This document shows positions 38,301 through 50,300 of a stretch of 64,000 nucleotides of DNA, piece after piece. The first letter of the stretch is position 1. The number at the start of each line of letters is the position of its first letter. A model generated the notes under the pieces. The model made no database searches and was not told where the DNA came from. It saw nothing but the letters and a program-made list of their open reading frames with translations. Source of the stretch: Erythroxylum novogranatense (Eukaryota > Streptophyta > Magnoliopsida > Malpighiales > Erythroxylaceae); contig CM057230.1 of the NCBI GenBank assembly GCA_029891385.1, positions 22,510,847 to 22,574,846 of the forward strand, given 5' to 3'. Made by a program: the position numbers and the translations under genes.

Positions 38301-41300
38301 CAATAAGGGAATCTATCAGGGGAAATAATTGTCCATAACGAAGTATACCCAAGCATATAGAAAAGGCATGAGATACATCACACCACATAATTCCATGCAT
38401 TAGGATAAACAACTAATCAGACAGTCAAAAAAGTGCAACACTATACCTAGTAAAATAAAGTCATACAACGTGTAAAACTGGTTATACTCTTTGTCTTTAT
38501 TCTTCCAAACAAGTCAAAGGTATGAAAGAAGACTAAACATGAAGGGAAACCAAAAACCTTAGTATAGGTCAGAGACTCAGAAATAAAGAAAAAGGAAAAT
38601 CAGACAAAAGAACCACCTGATCCATAACCACTTTTGGCTGTCCTACAAGTCGTTTCAAGCGATACTTAAAGACAGTGAATCCAGAAACTCCTTTCTCGGC
38701 CCGATGATCTATAACCTGTACGTAAAATGCAAAAATAATTGAGTGCATAATTTCTTATTGAAGCTCAAGCACATTCAAGTCTAGTGCATCAAGATAGATG
38801 ATGGTATTGCTGCTCTTTGATCTCCAATCTGCAAATTTAGAAATGATCTTATTCAAAAAAGAAAAAAAGTGGATAAAATTTTATTAATCTAAACTATGAA
38901 AATTGTCAATATTTCAGTTCCTGCCTGCATAACAGTCGCTTCAATCACCAGAGTCAAGTTTGATAATCTTTCCTTAGAATGAACCTTAAACTAATTAATC
39001 AAATCAATATTTTTCAAAATATTTTAATCTGCAACTAAAGTTAGTAGGCATAAGTTGTAAGCCTCCAGAGCATGCAGAGGGAGTGATCATTTATATGCCA
39101 AAATAAAACAGATGTCCATATTCAATAGAAAAAGGGAGAATTTATCAACCTTGTACAAACCACAATATGTGTAAACTTTGCCGCTATAACTATCTGAACA
39201 TTTATGTCCACGGATGACTCTAACAGGTATAGACTGCTCCATATTATTCTGAGAAACAATTAATTGGATCGATAAGATAGCATGCTAAAGTTACAAACTT
39301 TTACTGCATATATTCATCATCCAAAGTGCAAAAAGATTCAAAAACCTTTTGGCAGCATTTCAAACTAGATGTATGCTGAATGTTTGACAACGCTCAACCC
39401 TAATGATTTTTCACCCATGAGAAGTAATCACAATTAGTATTTTCATTTTAAAGCAATTAAGTTTCTGGTTTCAAGTGGCACACTTTGAGAAGGGAGGTTT
39501 ACAAGTTACATACTAGAAGAAGAATTCAAATTATATTCCTATCATATTTGGGCCACAACCACTTTGCAAGTAGGATGCCTTTAATGCATAACTACTGTTG
39601 AGACTAGGTTCCAGCAGAAATATAGTAAGAAGAGGGGGGTTACGAAAGGGGGTAATACGGGTAATATGTGAGGAGTTGTGAGGGTAAATTGGGGTGTAAG
39701 AGGGAGAGATGAGTCATGTGAGAGTTAGTTAGTGGGAGGGAATATAAGGTTGTTAGAGGCAGAATGATAGGATTCAGTTATGATATTGTGATTGGTAATT
39801 GTATGGAGGTTCAACTAGCCCTCTAAGTCTAGCTAGGGAATAATAGTTACGGGTATCCCATTCATTTCTACTTCATTCTTGTTCTTGTTCTGTGCTATGT
39901 GCGTGTTTGCTGAAGTGCAGGTCTTGGTGTTTGGAGATGAATTACTATTAGAGAAGGTGGTCTCTAACAAATTGGTATCAAAGCGAGGCGGTGATAGGGA
40001 ATGGTATTTACGAGAATGGAAGCTAGAGTCGATAACGTAGAGAAAGAGATGTTGAGGATAGTTGGGGATATTGCGGGAGTTGAAGCTAAGTTTGATAAGG
40101 TTGCTGGGGACATTGATTCTATATTCGAAATCTTAAGGAGAACGGAAAATAAAGGGAAAAATAAGGAAATCGCCGGTGAGGTTGAAGAAGAATAGGAGCA
40201 AAAGTTCGAGGGAGAGACTTCCACACAAACTGACCCGATACGAGGGGAGAAGAGCTATCGGGAGCTTGAAATCTCTCTGTTCTATGGAGAGGATCCGTTT
40301 GGCTGGGTATTTCGGGTGGAGCGATACTTTGAGTTGAACGGTGTGCCACATGATCGGTGGTTACCTGCCGCAGCGGTGTGTATGGAAGGTGAAGCTCTGA
40401 GTTGGTATCAGTGGAGGCAGAACTGATCACCACTAGCTGAATGGGCGTTGTTTAAGAGGGCGGTGATTCGAAGATTTGGTAGTTCAACGGTGGGAAATCC
40501 TTTAGCGGAGCTACTGAAAATTCAGCAGACAGGGACGGTAGCTGATTATAATCAGCGATTTGAGGTGGTAACGTCGATGCTGAAGGACGTTTCGATGGAG
40601 GTGGTGATGACTGCATACGTGAATGGTCTGAAGGAAGATATACGAGCTGAGGTGTTGATGGTCCAACCCGAGTCGTTGGTCCAGGTGATGGAGTTGGCCC
40701 AGATGACAGAAGGCCGAAATTGGGCCCTGTTAGAACAGTCTCCCAGAAGCAACAAAAATCCGAGATTCATAGGAGGGTCGGGATTGTCGGGTTCTCAAAA
40801 CTGGGGCATGAAGAGGACTTTCTCAGCTAGCCCTAACCCGACGATTGCCCCTTTGGATCCCTAATCGCAAGTCTACCAAAGAGGGGAAGGCATCGACTTC
40901 GGCGGTGAGCTCCAACACCAGAATGGTTCCAGTTCAAGGCCGATCACCGGAGCAGTGGAGGTCTAGCTCAATTGGCGAGGGCCGAAGAACCTTCCAAAGG
41001 GAACATTCTTTTCCTTTCAAGCGACTGACGACAGAAGAGCTACAACGTAAGAGGATGCAGGGACTGTGCTACCGACGTCATGGGAAGTATACGCTAGGGC
41101 ATGTGTGCGGTGAGAAACAATTTCATATTCTCCTAGCTAATGAAGAGCAACCGGTGGAACTACAGGAAGAAGAGGATGAGTTAATCAACCAAGTGATGAG
41201 CCTTCAACCTTATGTGACCGAAGAAGCTACTCCGACTCCACCTGAATTGGAGTTATCTGTTGCCTCGCTTAAAGGAATAGTGGGTCCACAAACCCTAAAG

Positions 41301-44300
41301 CTTCGAGGGACCATTGTTGAAACAGAGGTAGTAATTTTGGTGGATAGTGGAGCATCTCATAATTTCATCCAAGAGGGTTGGTCGCAGATTTGAAGGTGGA
41401 AGTGAGTCCCACGAGCCCTTTCAGAGTCAGATTGGGTAATGATTGTCGTGTGCAGAGTGTGGGAATTTGCAAAGGGATAGAACTCCAGATATAAGGGATG
41501 ATAGTAAAGCAAGATTTTTTTCCTTTTGAGATGCAGAGTGTCGATGTTATTCTTGGAGTGGCATGGATGGAGACTTTAGGAGACATTCTACTCAATTGGA
41601 AAAAACAGATTATGAAGTTCAATTATGGGGGATAGAAGATCAAACTATATGGGGAGACAGTCTCGAAGGCCACGGTAACTTCACTCAAAACTGCTGTCAA
41701 ACTTTTACAGCATGGGGCAGAGGGCTTCCTTTTGGAATATGGAGGACAGGAGGAGTCGAATGAAGACCTAGTGGGAGTGGAAAGGGAGGTACTGAAGCTG
41801 GAAATGGTACAGAGTGACTACCATGCAGATTCTACAGTTGGGTAAGAAATCCAGAAGGTATTGCTGAAGTTCAGAAGAGTATTTGAACCTGCTACTCAAC
41901 TTGCACCGTACAGGGCCACTGATCATACCATCCAGTTGGAACCTCTCCAAACCGCCGAATGTTAGACCCTACAGGTATCCATACTATCAGAATAATGAGA
42001 TTGAGAAGTTGGTTAAGGATATGTTAGAATCAGGAATCATCAGGCCAAGCAATAGTCCTTATTCCAGTCCAGTGTTGTTAGTGAGAAAGAAGGATGGTGG
42101 ATGGAGATTGTGTGTAGATTATAGGGCATTGAATAAGTTGACAATATCTGATAAATACCCAATTCCTTGTATTGATGAGATTTTTCATGAATTGGGAGGG
42201 TCCAAGATTTTTTCTAAGATTGATTTGAAGTTGGGGTACCATCAAATCAGAGTAAAAGAGGGTGATATAGCCAAGATAGCATTTCGAACGCATGAGGGGC
42301 ACTATGAATTCATGGTAATGCCCTTCGGTCTTATGAATGCTCCTGCAACTTTTCAATCCCTTATCCATGAATTATTCAAACCTCATCTTAGAAAATTTAT
42401 CCTAGTTTTCTTCGATGATATACTGGTTTATAGTGGAAGTTTAGAAGATCATTTGAATCACCTCCAAATAGTGCTTCAAGTACTGAGTGAAAATCAGTTA
42501 GTGGCCAACTTGAAGAAGTGCAGCTTTGGCCAGAACAGATTGGAGTACTTGGGACATTATGTATCAGCAGAGGGAGTTTCTGTAGATCCGAACAAGATTG
42601 CACCTGTTGTTAATTGGCCTATCCCAAAGGATGTTAGGGCACTGAGGGGATTCTTGGGATTATCAGGCTACTACAGGAGATTTGTCAAGGGGTATGGGAG
42701 TATAGCAAAGTCACTCACAAATCTGTTATGCAAAGATAAGTTTCAGTGGGATGACTCAGCTCAGGAAGCATTTGATACACTTAAACACTTGCCGACTTCT
42801 ACACCAGTGCTGTCACTGCCAAACTTCTCCAAACCCTTTGTAGTTGAGACAGATGCATCAGGGGTAGGCATGGGGGCAGTACTCATGCAGGAGGGTAGAC
42901 CATTAGCTTATTTGAGCCAAGGATTTTCAGCTAGGAATCAGCTGAAACTAGTTTATGAAAGAGAATTGATGGCTATTGTGTGGGCAGTACAGAAATGGAG
43001 ACACTACTTGATGGGTAGACATTTCACCATACGGACAGACCAAAAGAGTTTGCATTTTTTGACTGATCAAAGGTTGTTAGGGGAGGAACAACAGAAATGA
43101 GTTACTAAGTTGCTAGGATTCAAGTTTGATATACTTTACAAACCAGGGGCTGAAAACCGAGCTGCAGCTGCATTGTCTAGGAAAGCTGAAACTGAGTGTA
43201 GGGCTTTAAGCATGGGGTTTCATGAAGAGTTGAATCAGCTAGAAGACACAGTTCAGCAAGATCCCAAGTTAAGAGGCATCATACAGGATTTATTGTTGCA
43301 ACCGGATAGCCATCCTCCATTTAAGATGATAGGGCCGAGACTTTTCTATGATAACAGATTGGTTTTGCCTACAGAGGGTCCCCATATACAGAAGTTGATT
43401 AGTGAGTTCCACTCGACTCCAATAGGAGGGCATTCGGGCTATTTCAGGACTTATAAGAGGTTAGCTAATGTGGTCTATTGGAAAGGGATGAAATTTGATG
43501 TGAAGCAATTCATCATGAGCTGTGATGTGTGTCAGAAGAATAAGTACTTAGCCCTGAAACCTGCTGGCCTCCTTCAGCCCTTACCTATCCCGACTCAGGT
43601 ATGGGAAGAAATCTCTATGGATTTTATAGGTGGATTGCCTAAAGCATCGGGTGTGGATACTATATTCGTCATTGTGGATAGGTTGACTAAATTCAGCCAC
43701 TTCCTTGCCCTCAAACACCCCTACACTGCAAAACAAGTGGCTGCCATCTTTATTAAAGAAGTAGTGAGACTCCATGGATTTCCTAGGGTAATTGTGTCAG
43801 AGAGGGACAGACTTTTCATGAGTACCTTCTGGCAAGAGATGTTCAGGCAATCGGGCACTAAACTACACATGAGTTCTTCTTACCATCCACAGACAGATGG
43901 CCAAACAGAGGTAGTAAACCGATGTTTGGAGACTTATTTAAGATGTTTTGTCAGTGATCATCCTAAGGAGTGGCCTAAGTGGTTGAGCTGAGCAGAATAT
44001 TGGTTTAATACCACCTACAGTAGCGCAATTGGAATGTCTCCATTCAAGGCACTCTATGGCAGAGAACCACCCACTCTTTTCAAGTACACTGATGAAGGAT
44101 CTTTAGTGGAAGACATCAACCAACAATTAGTGGACAGATATCAAATTCTGGAGGAGCTGAAGTCTAATTTGCTGAGAGCACAGCAACAGATGGAAAAGTA
44201 TGCAGATTCCTAAAGAAGGCCGATGATTTTTGAGGTAGGTGATCTGGTTTATTTAAAATTGCAGCCCTACAGGTTTAAATCCTTAGTCGTCAAGAGCAAT

Positions 44301-47300
44301 GAGAAGCTTAGTCCAAGGTATTATGGACCTTACCCAATCACTGCCAAGATTGGGGAAGCAGCCTATCAAGTGCAACTCCCAACGACTGCCAAGATTCATG
44401 ACATTTTTCATGTATCCCAACTTAAGAGAGCTATTACTCCTCTTGCACAATCTCAGCCATTGCCTTCTTTTCTGGAGGAAGATATGCAACTGAAGGTGGA
44501 ACCAGCAACCTTAGTGGGAGTTCGCAGAAGAATTAATGGGTAATTGGAAGTCTTAATCCGATCGAAGGATTTACCAGATTTTGAGACCACATGGGAGAAG
44601 TTTGATTTCATCAATAATCAGTTTCCTTCCTTCCACCTTCAGGACAAGGTGGATTCTTTGGGGGGTTAGTATTGTTGAGACTAGGTTCCAACAGAAATAT
44701 AGTAAGAAGAGGGGGGTACGAAAGGGGTAATACGGGTAATATGTGAGGAGTTGTGAGGGTAAATTGGGGTGTAAGAAGGAGAGAAGGGTCATGTGAGAGT
44801 TAGTTAGCGGGAGGGAATATAAGGTTGTTAGAGGCAGAATGATAGGATTGGGGGTGGGGGTGGTATTGTTGAGACTAGGTTCCAACAGAAATATAGTAAG
44901 AAGAGGGGGGATACGAAAGGGGGTAATATGTGAGGAGTTGTGAGGGTAAATTGGGGTGTAAGAGGGAGAGAAGGGTCATGTGAGAGTTAGTTAGCGGGAG
45001 GGAATATAAGGTTGTTAGAGGCAGAATGATAGGATTCAGGTATGATATTGTGATTGGTAATTGTATGGAGGTTCAGCTAGCCCTCTAAGTCTAGCTAGGG
45101 AATAATAGTTACGAGTATCCCATTAATCTCTACTTCATTCTTGTTCTTGTTCTGTGCTGTGTGCGTGTTTGCTAAAGTGCAGGTAGTGCAGGTCTTGGTG
45201 TTTGGAGATGAATTACTGTTAGAGAAGGTGGTCTCTAACAACTACCCAAGGTAATCTATGAATATGGGATAGATAAATATGAGCTTGTGGACGATGAAAT
45301 ACTGCAATGATTTACTACTCCATGTCATATGTTTGCAATCTACTTAAGAGGCATGAATTTCTACTTTGAACTCAATGAACAAAAGAAAAATGATTTTCTA
45401 GTAGAATAATAATTGAAAGGATGTCAATTTAGATATTATACCTTAAGAGCCAAATTACCACGATTCATAATTTGATCTTTTATTTGATGCTTGCTTCCAA
45501 GTAGGTCATTTCCACCTTGACCTGTATAGACAACTTCATCTGAATTGTCAACATCGTCTTCATATTGGCCCGACAAAACAATTGCAACAGCTAATGGATA
45601 GGTACTGCCATTCTGCTTCTCCTGCAATACTCAAAGAGATAACTTGATACTCCGACTGAAATGCTAGCAATGGATATGGCATTGATAAAGTCTAATGAAG
45701 TCAACATTAAAGGAGAAAGTAGCCAACCACAGAAAGTTAATATAAGCGGATTCACAGAGGAAATTTGTATCTATGTATTCTTTCATTTTATAATGGAGAC
45801 CAATTTAAATACACTACCATTTTCCCAGAATGTTTCTTTATGTAATCAATGCCACTCAACCAATGGCCATGAAATCCTACAGCCACCATTTCAGCTCGAG
45901 ATAGAAACCTGTGTCCAACAACAATACCTGCACCAATAAAGAGTAGAACCTTATGCAAGGCATTTGCATAACCAAAACTCATGGAAAACTTTAATTTGCC
46001 ACAGTAGGACTTATGTGAATATACGTGTGTCTTAATGACATGTTTTCTTGTGGTTAGGGAAACTGATGACATACATATGGGATCCATATAATTCTTGAAA
46101 ACATATATATCCAATTACCAAAGACTAATTTCATCTATAGATGCCCGTTAGCATCTTAATGATTGGCCTACCAGGTAGATGACCAAATCTCTTGTCAGGA
46201 TACAGAATCTCCTTCTTTTCCAACATCTGACATAAATCACCAAAGAATATATATATGAAATTGATGAAAATCAAAACAGTGATTTAGGACAAATTATTTC
46301 CTAATCATAAAATAGGAAACGAGAGAATATCATGATATTTACTTTAGGAAATTGCTGTAAATAGGGGATATTGCTGTAAATAGGAAATATTTTAGCTACC
46401 TAAATTAAGCTAGGATGTGTATATATTCAAAGGCACTTGTTGAGAAAAATAGGAAGAAAAAAAACTTCTTTCTTCATGGTATCAAAGCCCTGGACGTTGT
46501 AACTCCTAGTTTCTTTTTTTCTGACCTTACTTGGCCTTCATTGCCAATAGTGTCTTCTGGAAAACAGATGGCTGAATCTATTACCAGCAAAAGCCCCAAC
46601 GTGGAGGTCTCTTCCTCCTCTGAAATCTCCTCTGTTGGTAATCCCAAAATGTACACCCCTACCCATATTGGTGAATTACAAACCTTGTTTCCATCTTACC
46701 AACTCAATGGTAAAAACTACCTCCACTGGTCACAAATGGTTAAGATTTTCCTTAAGGGCAAGGGAAAACTTTCTCACCTATTAGGACCTGCTCCTGCTAT
46801 TTCGGATCCCAAGTTTGGGGCTTGGGATGTAGAGGATTCCTTAATCATGTCATGGCTTTGGAACTTTATGGAACCAGACATTAGAGGCACTTACATGTTC
46901 CTCTCATCTGCTAAGGAGATATGGGATGTTGTTACTCAATCTTATTCTAAAGTAAATGATGCCTCTTTAATTTATGAGATTAAGACCAAAATCTCATCTA
47001 TCAAGCAAGTTATACACTCTGTCACTAAATATTACAATCTAATGAAGAGTCTCTGGCTTGAGTTGGATCATTATCAGAATTTTAAAATGCAGTGCAGTGA
47101 TGACAGTGTCAAATTACAAAATCTTGTAGAAAGGGAAAGAATTTTTAATTCTTAGCAGGTCTTAATGTTGAATTTGACCAACTTCGGGTTCAAATACTTG
47201 GTAAAGACCCTTTACCGTCTTTGAATGAGGCCTTTTCACTCATCCGGGCAGAAGAGAGCCAGAGAATTGTGATGTTGGAATCCAAATCTGCTGACAGCTC

Positions 47301-50300
47301 AGCATTTATGTCTATGAAAACCAACAAAGAAGCCCTTAACCACCACCAACAAAATCCTCAAAATAAGGAAGTTGTTTGGTGCAGTTTTTGTAAGAAGCCT
47401 CGTCACACTAGAGAGACCTGCTGGAAGTTACATGGGAAGCCACCGAAAGCACGGAACGAAGGGGCAAACAAGGATGGACAGGCCAAAGCCCACTTTACTG
47501 AACCTTCAAACTCTGGAGATTCTGATCATGCTAGATCAAAACCAAAAGGACTTGACAAAGAAGAGATTGAGCGCCTAAAGTGCATTCTGAATTCCCTGGA
47601 AGGTGTTGGTGCATCATGTTCATTAGCCCAATTAGGTGAGTTTTCTAATTCTCATGCTCTTAGTGCCTCATTAGTGTCTCCTAGGGATTCGTGGGTCCTA
47701 GATTCAAGTGCTACAAACCATATGACTACCTCTCATCATTCTTTTATTTCTTATAACCCCTACCCTAGTAACAAAAAAGTTAAAGTTGCAGAGAGCTCGC
47801 TTACTACTGTTGCAGGTCAAGGAACCGTTCCTTTGTCCCCTAATCTTCTCTTGAAAAGAGTACTACATATTCCCAAACTTTCTGCCAAGCTTTTGTCCAT
47901 TAAAAGATTTACCAGAGACTTGAATTGCTTTGCCATCTTTGATCCTAATTATTGTGTATTTCAAGATCGGGAAATGGGGAAGATGATTGGGCATGCTAAG
48001 GAAAAGGATGGACTTTACCTTCTGGAATCTAATAATGGAGACAAAACCTCACATCCCTCCTTGACTTTCATGACCAGAGATACTCTCCTATTTGGCTTCA
48101 TCATTATCGTTTAGGTCATCTTCTTTCAATTATTGAGAACCATGTTCCCTAATTTGTTTAAAAATAGTGATCCTAATAGTTTCCATTGTGATGTGTGTGA
48201 GTTTGCCAAACACTGTCGTACTTCCTTTCCTTTAAGCAATAATAAATCTGAATTTCCTTTTACTTTGATTCATTCTGATATATGGGGACCTTCAAAGATA
48301 CCTAATGTGTCAGGAGCTAAATGGTTTGTTACCTTTATTGATGATTGCACAAGGGTCACGTGGGTCTTTCTCATGAAAAACAAATCGGAGGTCAGTGAGA
48401 GTTTTCCTAATTTCTTTCATATGATAAAAAACCATTTTGGGGTGAGCATAAAAGGGGTCAGGAGTGATAATGCTCGGGAATACTTTAATCAAATCTTATC
48501 TTCTTTCTTTCAACGCGAATGCATTATCCATTTTTCATCTTGTGTTGATACACCTTAACAAAATGGGGTGGCTGAGCGTAAGAATAGACATTTACTTGAA
48601 GTCACTAGAGCATTATTATATCAAATGAATGTCCCTAAACACTATTGGGGAGAGGTTGTTTTAACTAGAGTTCACTTGATAAACAGATTGCCTTCACGAC
48701 CTCTAAAGTTCAAAACACCAGTAGAAATGCTCCATAATTTCTTCCCCAACTTTAATATAATAGTCTAACTCCAAGGGTGTTTGGATGTGTTAGTTTTGTT
48801 CATATTCATGCTCACAATAGGGGAAAACTTGACCCATGAGCCCTAAAATGCATCTTTGTTGGCTACTCTCCTACACAAAAAGGGTATAAATGTTTGCATC
48901 CTCCCTCACATAAATTCTTCATTTCCAAGGACGTGTCAGTTGTTGAGAGTCAATCTTTCTTCCCTAATACTTATTTTCAGGGGGAGATGGGGAATTATGC
49001 GGAAGATAAGTATAGGGAGACTAACTTCTTAATTGATTTATCTTTCCCAAATACACAGACTGAGTCAGCCACTACTGTCCCTACACCACCTAACCAATCT
49101 GACCAAAATAAGGCAAAAAGTACCCAGCAAGATACCTCAAAAAATGTTGCACCTATCCCTAACAAGCCTCTCTTAGTCTACTCACGAAAGGATACTGTTC
49201 AAACCTTACTAGAGCAGGCTCAAGGATCTAACCCGGAATCAGGTACTGAAATACAAAACCTTGAACTTGATGATTTGTATGTCCCTATAGCTCTTAGGAA
49301 GGGCACACGAAGATGCACTAAATACCCAATTTCACACTACACTTCACTTGACAAAAGTTCTCCAAGCCATAAATTTTTTTTACAAAAATAAATTCAAGTT
49401 CCACACCACAAACACTTGATGGGGCACTTAAGGATAGGAATTGGAAAAATGCCATGGATGATGAGATGAATGCATTAATTAAGAATAAAACAAGGGAAAT
49501 AGTGGATTCACCAAACCAGTAGGATGTAAATGGGTGTTCACAATTAAATATAAAGCAGATGGTTCATTGGAAAGATATAAAGCAAGGCTAATAGCTAAGG
49601 GATATACTCAAACTTATGGGGTTGATTATCTTGAAACTTTTGCCTCAATAGCAAAAATGAACACTATACATGTACTGTTATCCTTGGCAGCTAATTTTGA
49701 TTGGCTTGTGCAGCAATTTGATGTAAAGAATACCTTTTTACATGGTAATCTAAATGAAGAAGTGAACATGACAGCCCCTCCTGCATTTGAAGATAAGTTT
49801 GGGAATAGAGTATGCAAATTAAAGAAAGCCTTGTAAGGCCTTAAACAATCTCCTCAGGCATGGTTTGGGAGATTCACAAAGGCTATGCTGGAAATGAAGT
49901 ACAAGCAAAGTCAAGGAGATCACACTCTATTTATTAAATTTGCTGCAGAAAACAAAAATGACAGCCCTCATTGTTTATATGGATGACATTATAGTCACAA
50001 GTAATGATCTTGAGATGAAACAGCTCAAACTTAAACTTGCCCAAGAGTTTGAAATCAAAGATTTGGGAAAGTTGAAATTTTTTTGGGCATAGAAGTAGCT
50101 CGTTCGAAAGAGAGAATTTTTCTATCCCAACGCAAGTATATTCTGGATCTTCTAGAAGAAACTGGAATGATGGGGTGCAAACCGATTGATACCCCTATAG
50201 AACAAAATCATAGACTAAGTGAGGCCAAAGGTGATGAACCTATTGACAGGGGGAGGTATCAAAGACTAGTGGGAAGACTAATTTACTTGTCAGATACCAG

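Larger units (their letters stand above)
39596..45240 (+). mobile_element. Reina-type chromodomain Ty3/Gypsy retrotransposon inside a SUVH4 intron
   Basis: Both LTRs start TGTTGAGACTAGG and end GTCTCTAACA. The host 5-mer ACTAC flanks the element exactly (39591-39595 and 45241-45245), proving one clean insertion in the 6.2-kb SUVH4 intron, antisense to the gene. Order: 5' LTR, tRNA-Met primer site, gag, protease, reverse transcriptase/RNase H, integrase with chromodomain, purine tract, 3' LTR. Short 374-bp LTRs and the terminal chromodomain suggest the Reina group. The LTRs differ at about 13 positions plus two indels by eye, i.e. moderate age. Stops and frameshifts in gag, before RT and in integrase make it non-autonomous. 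Confidence 0.95.
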
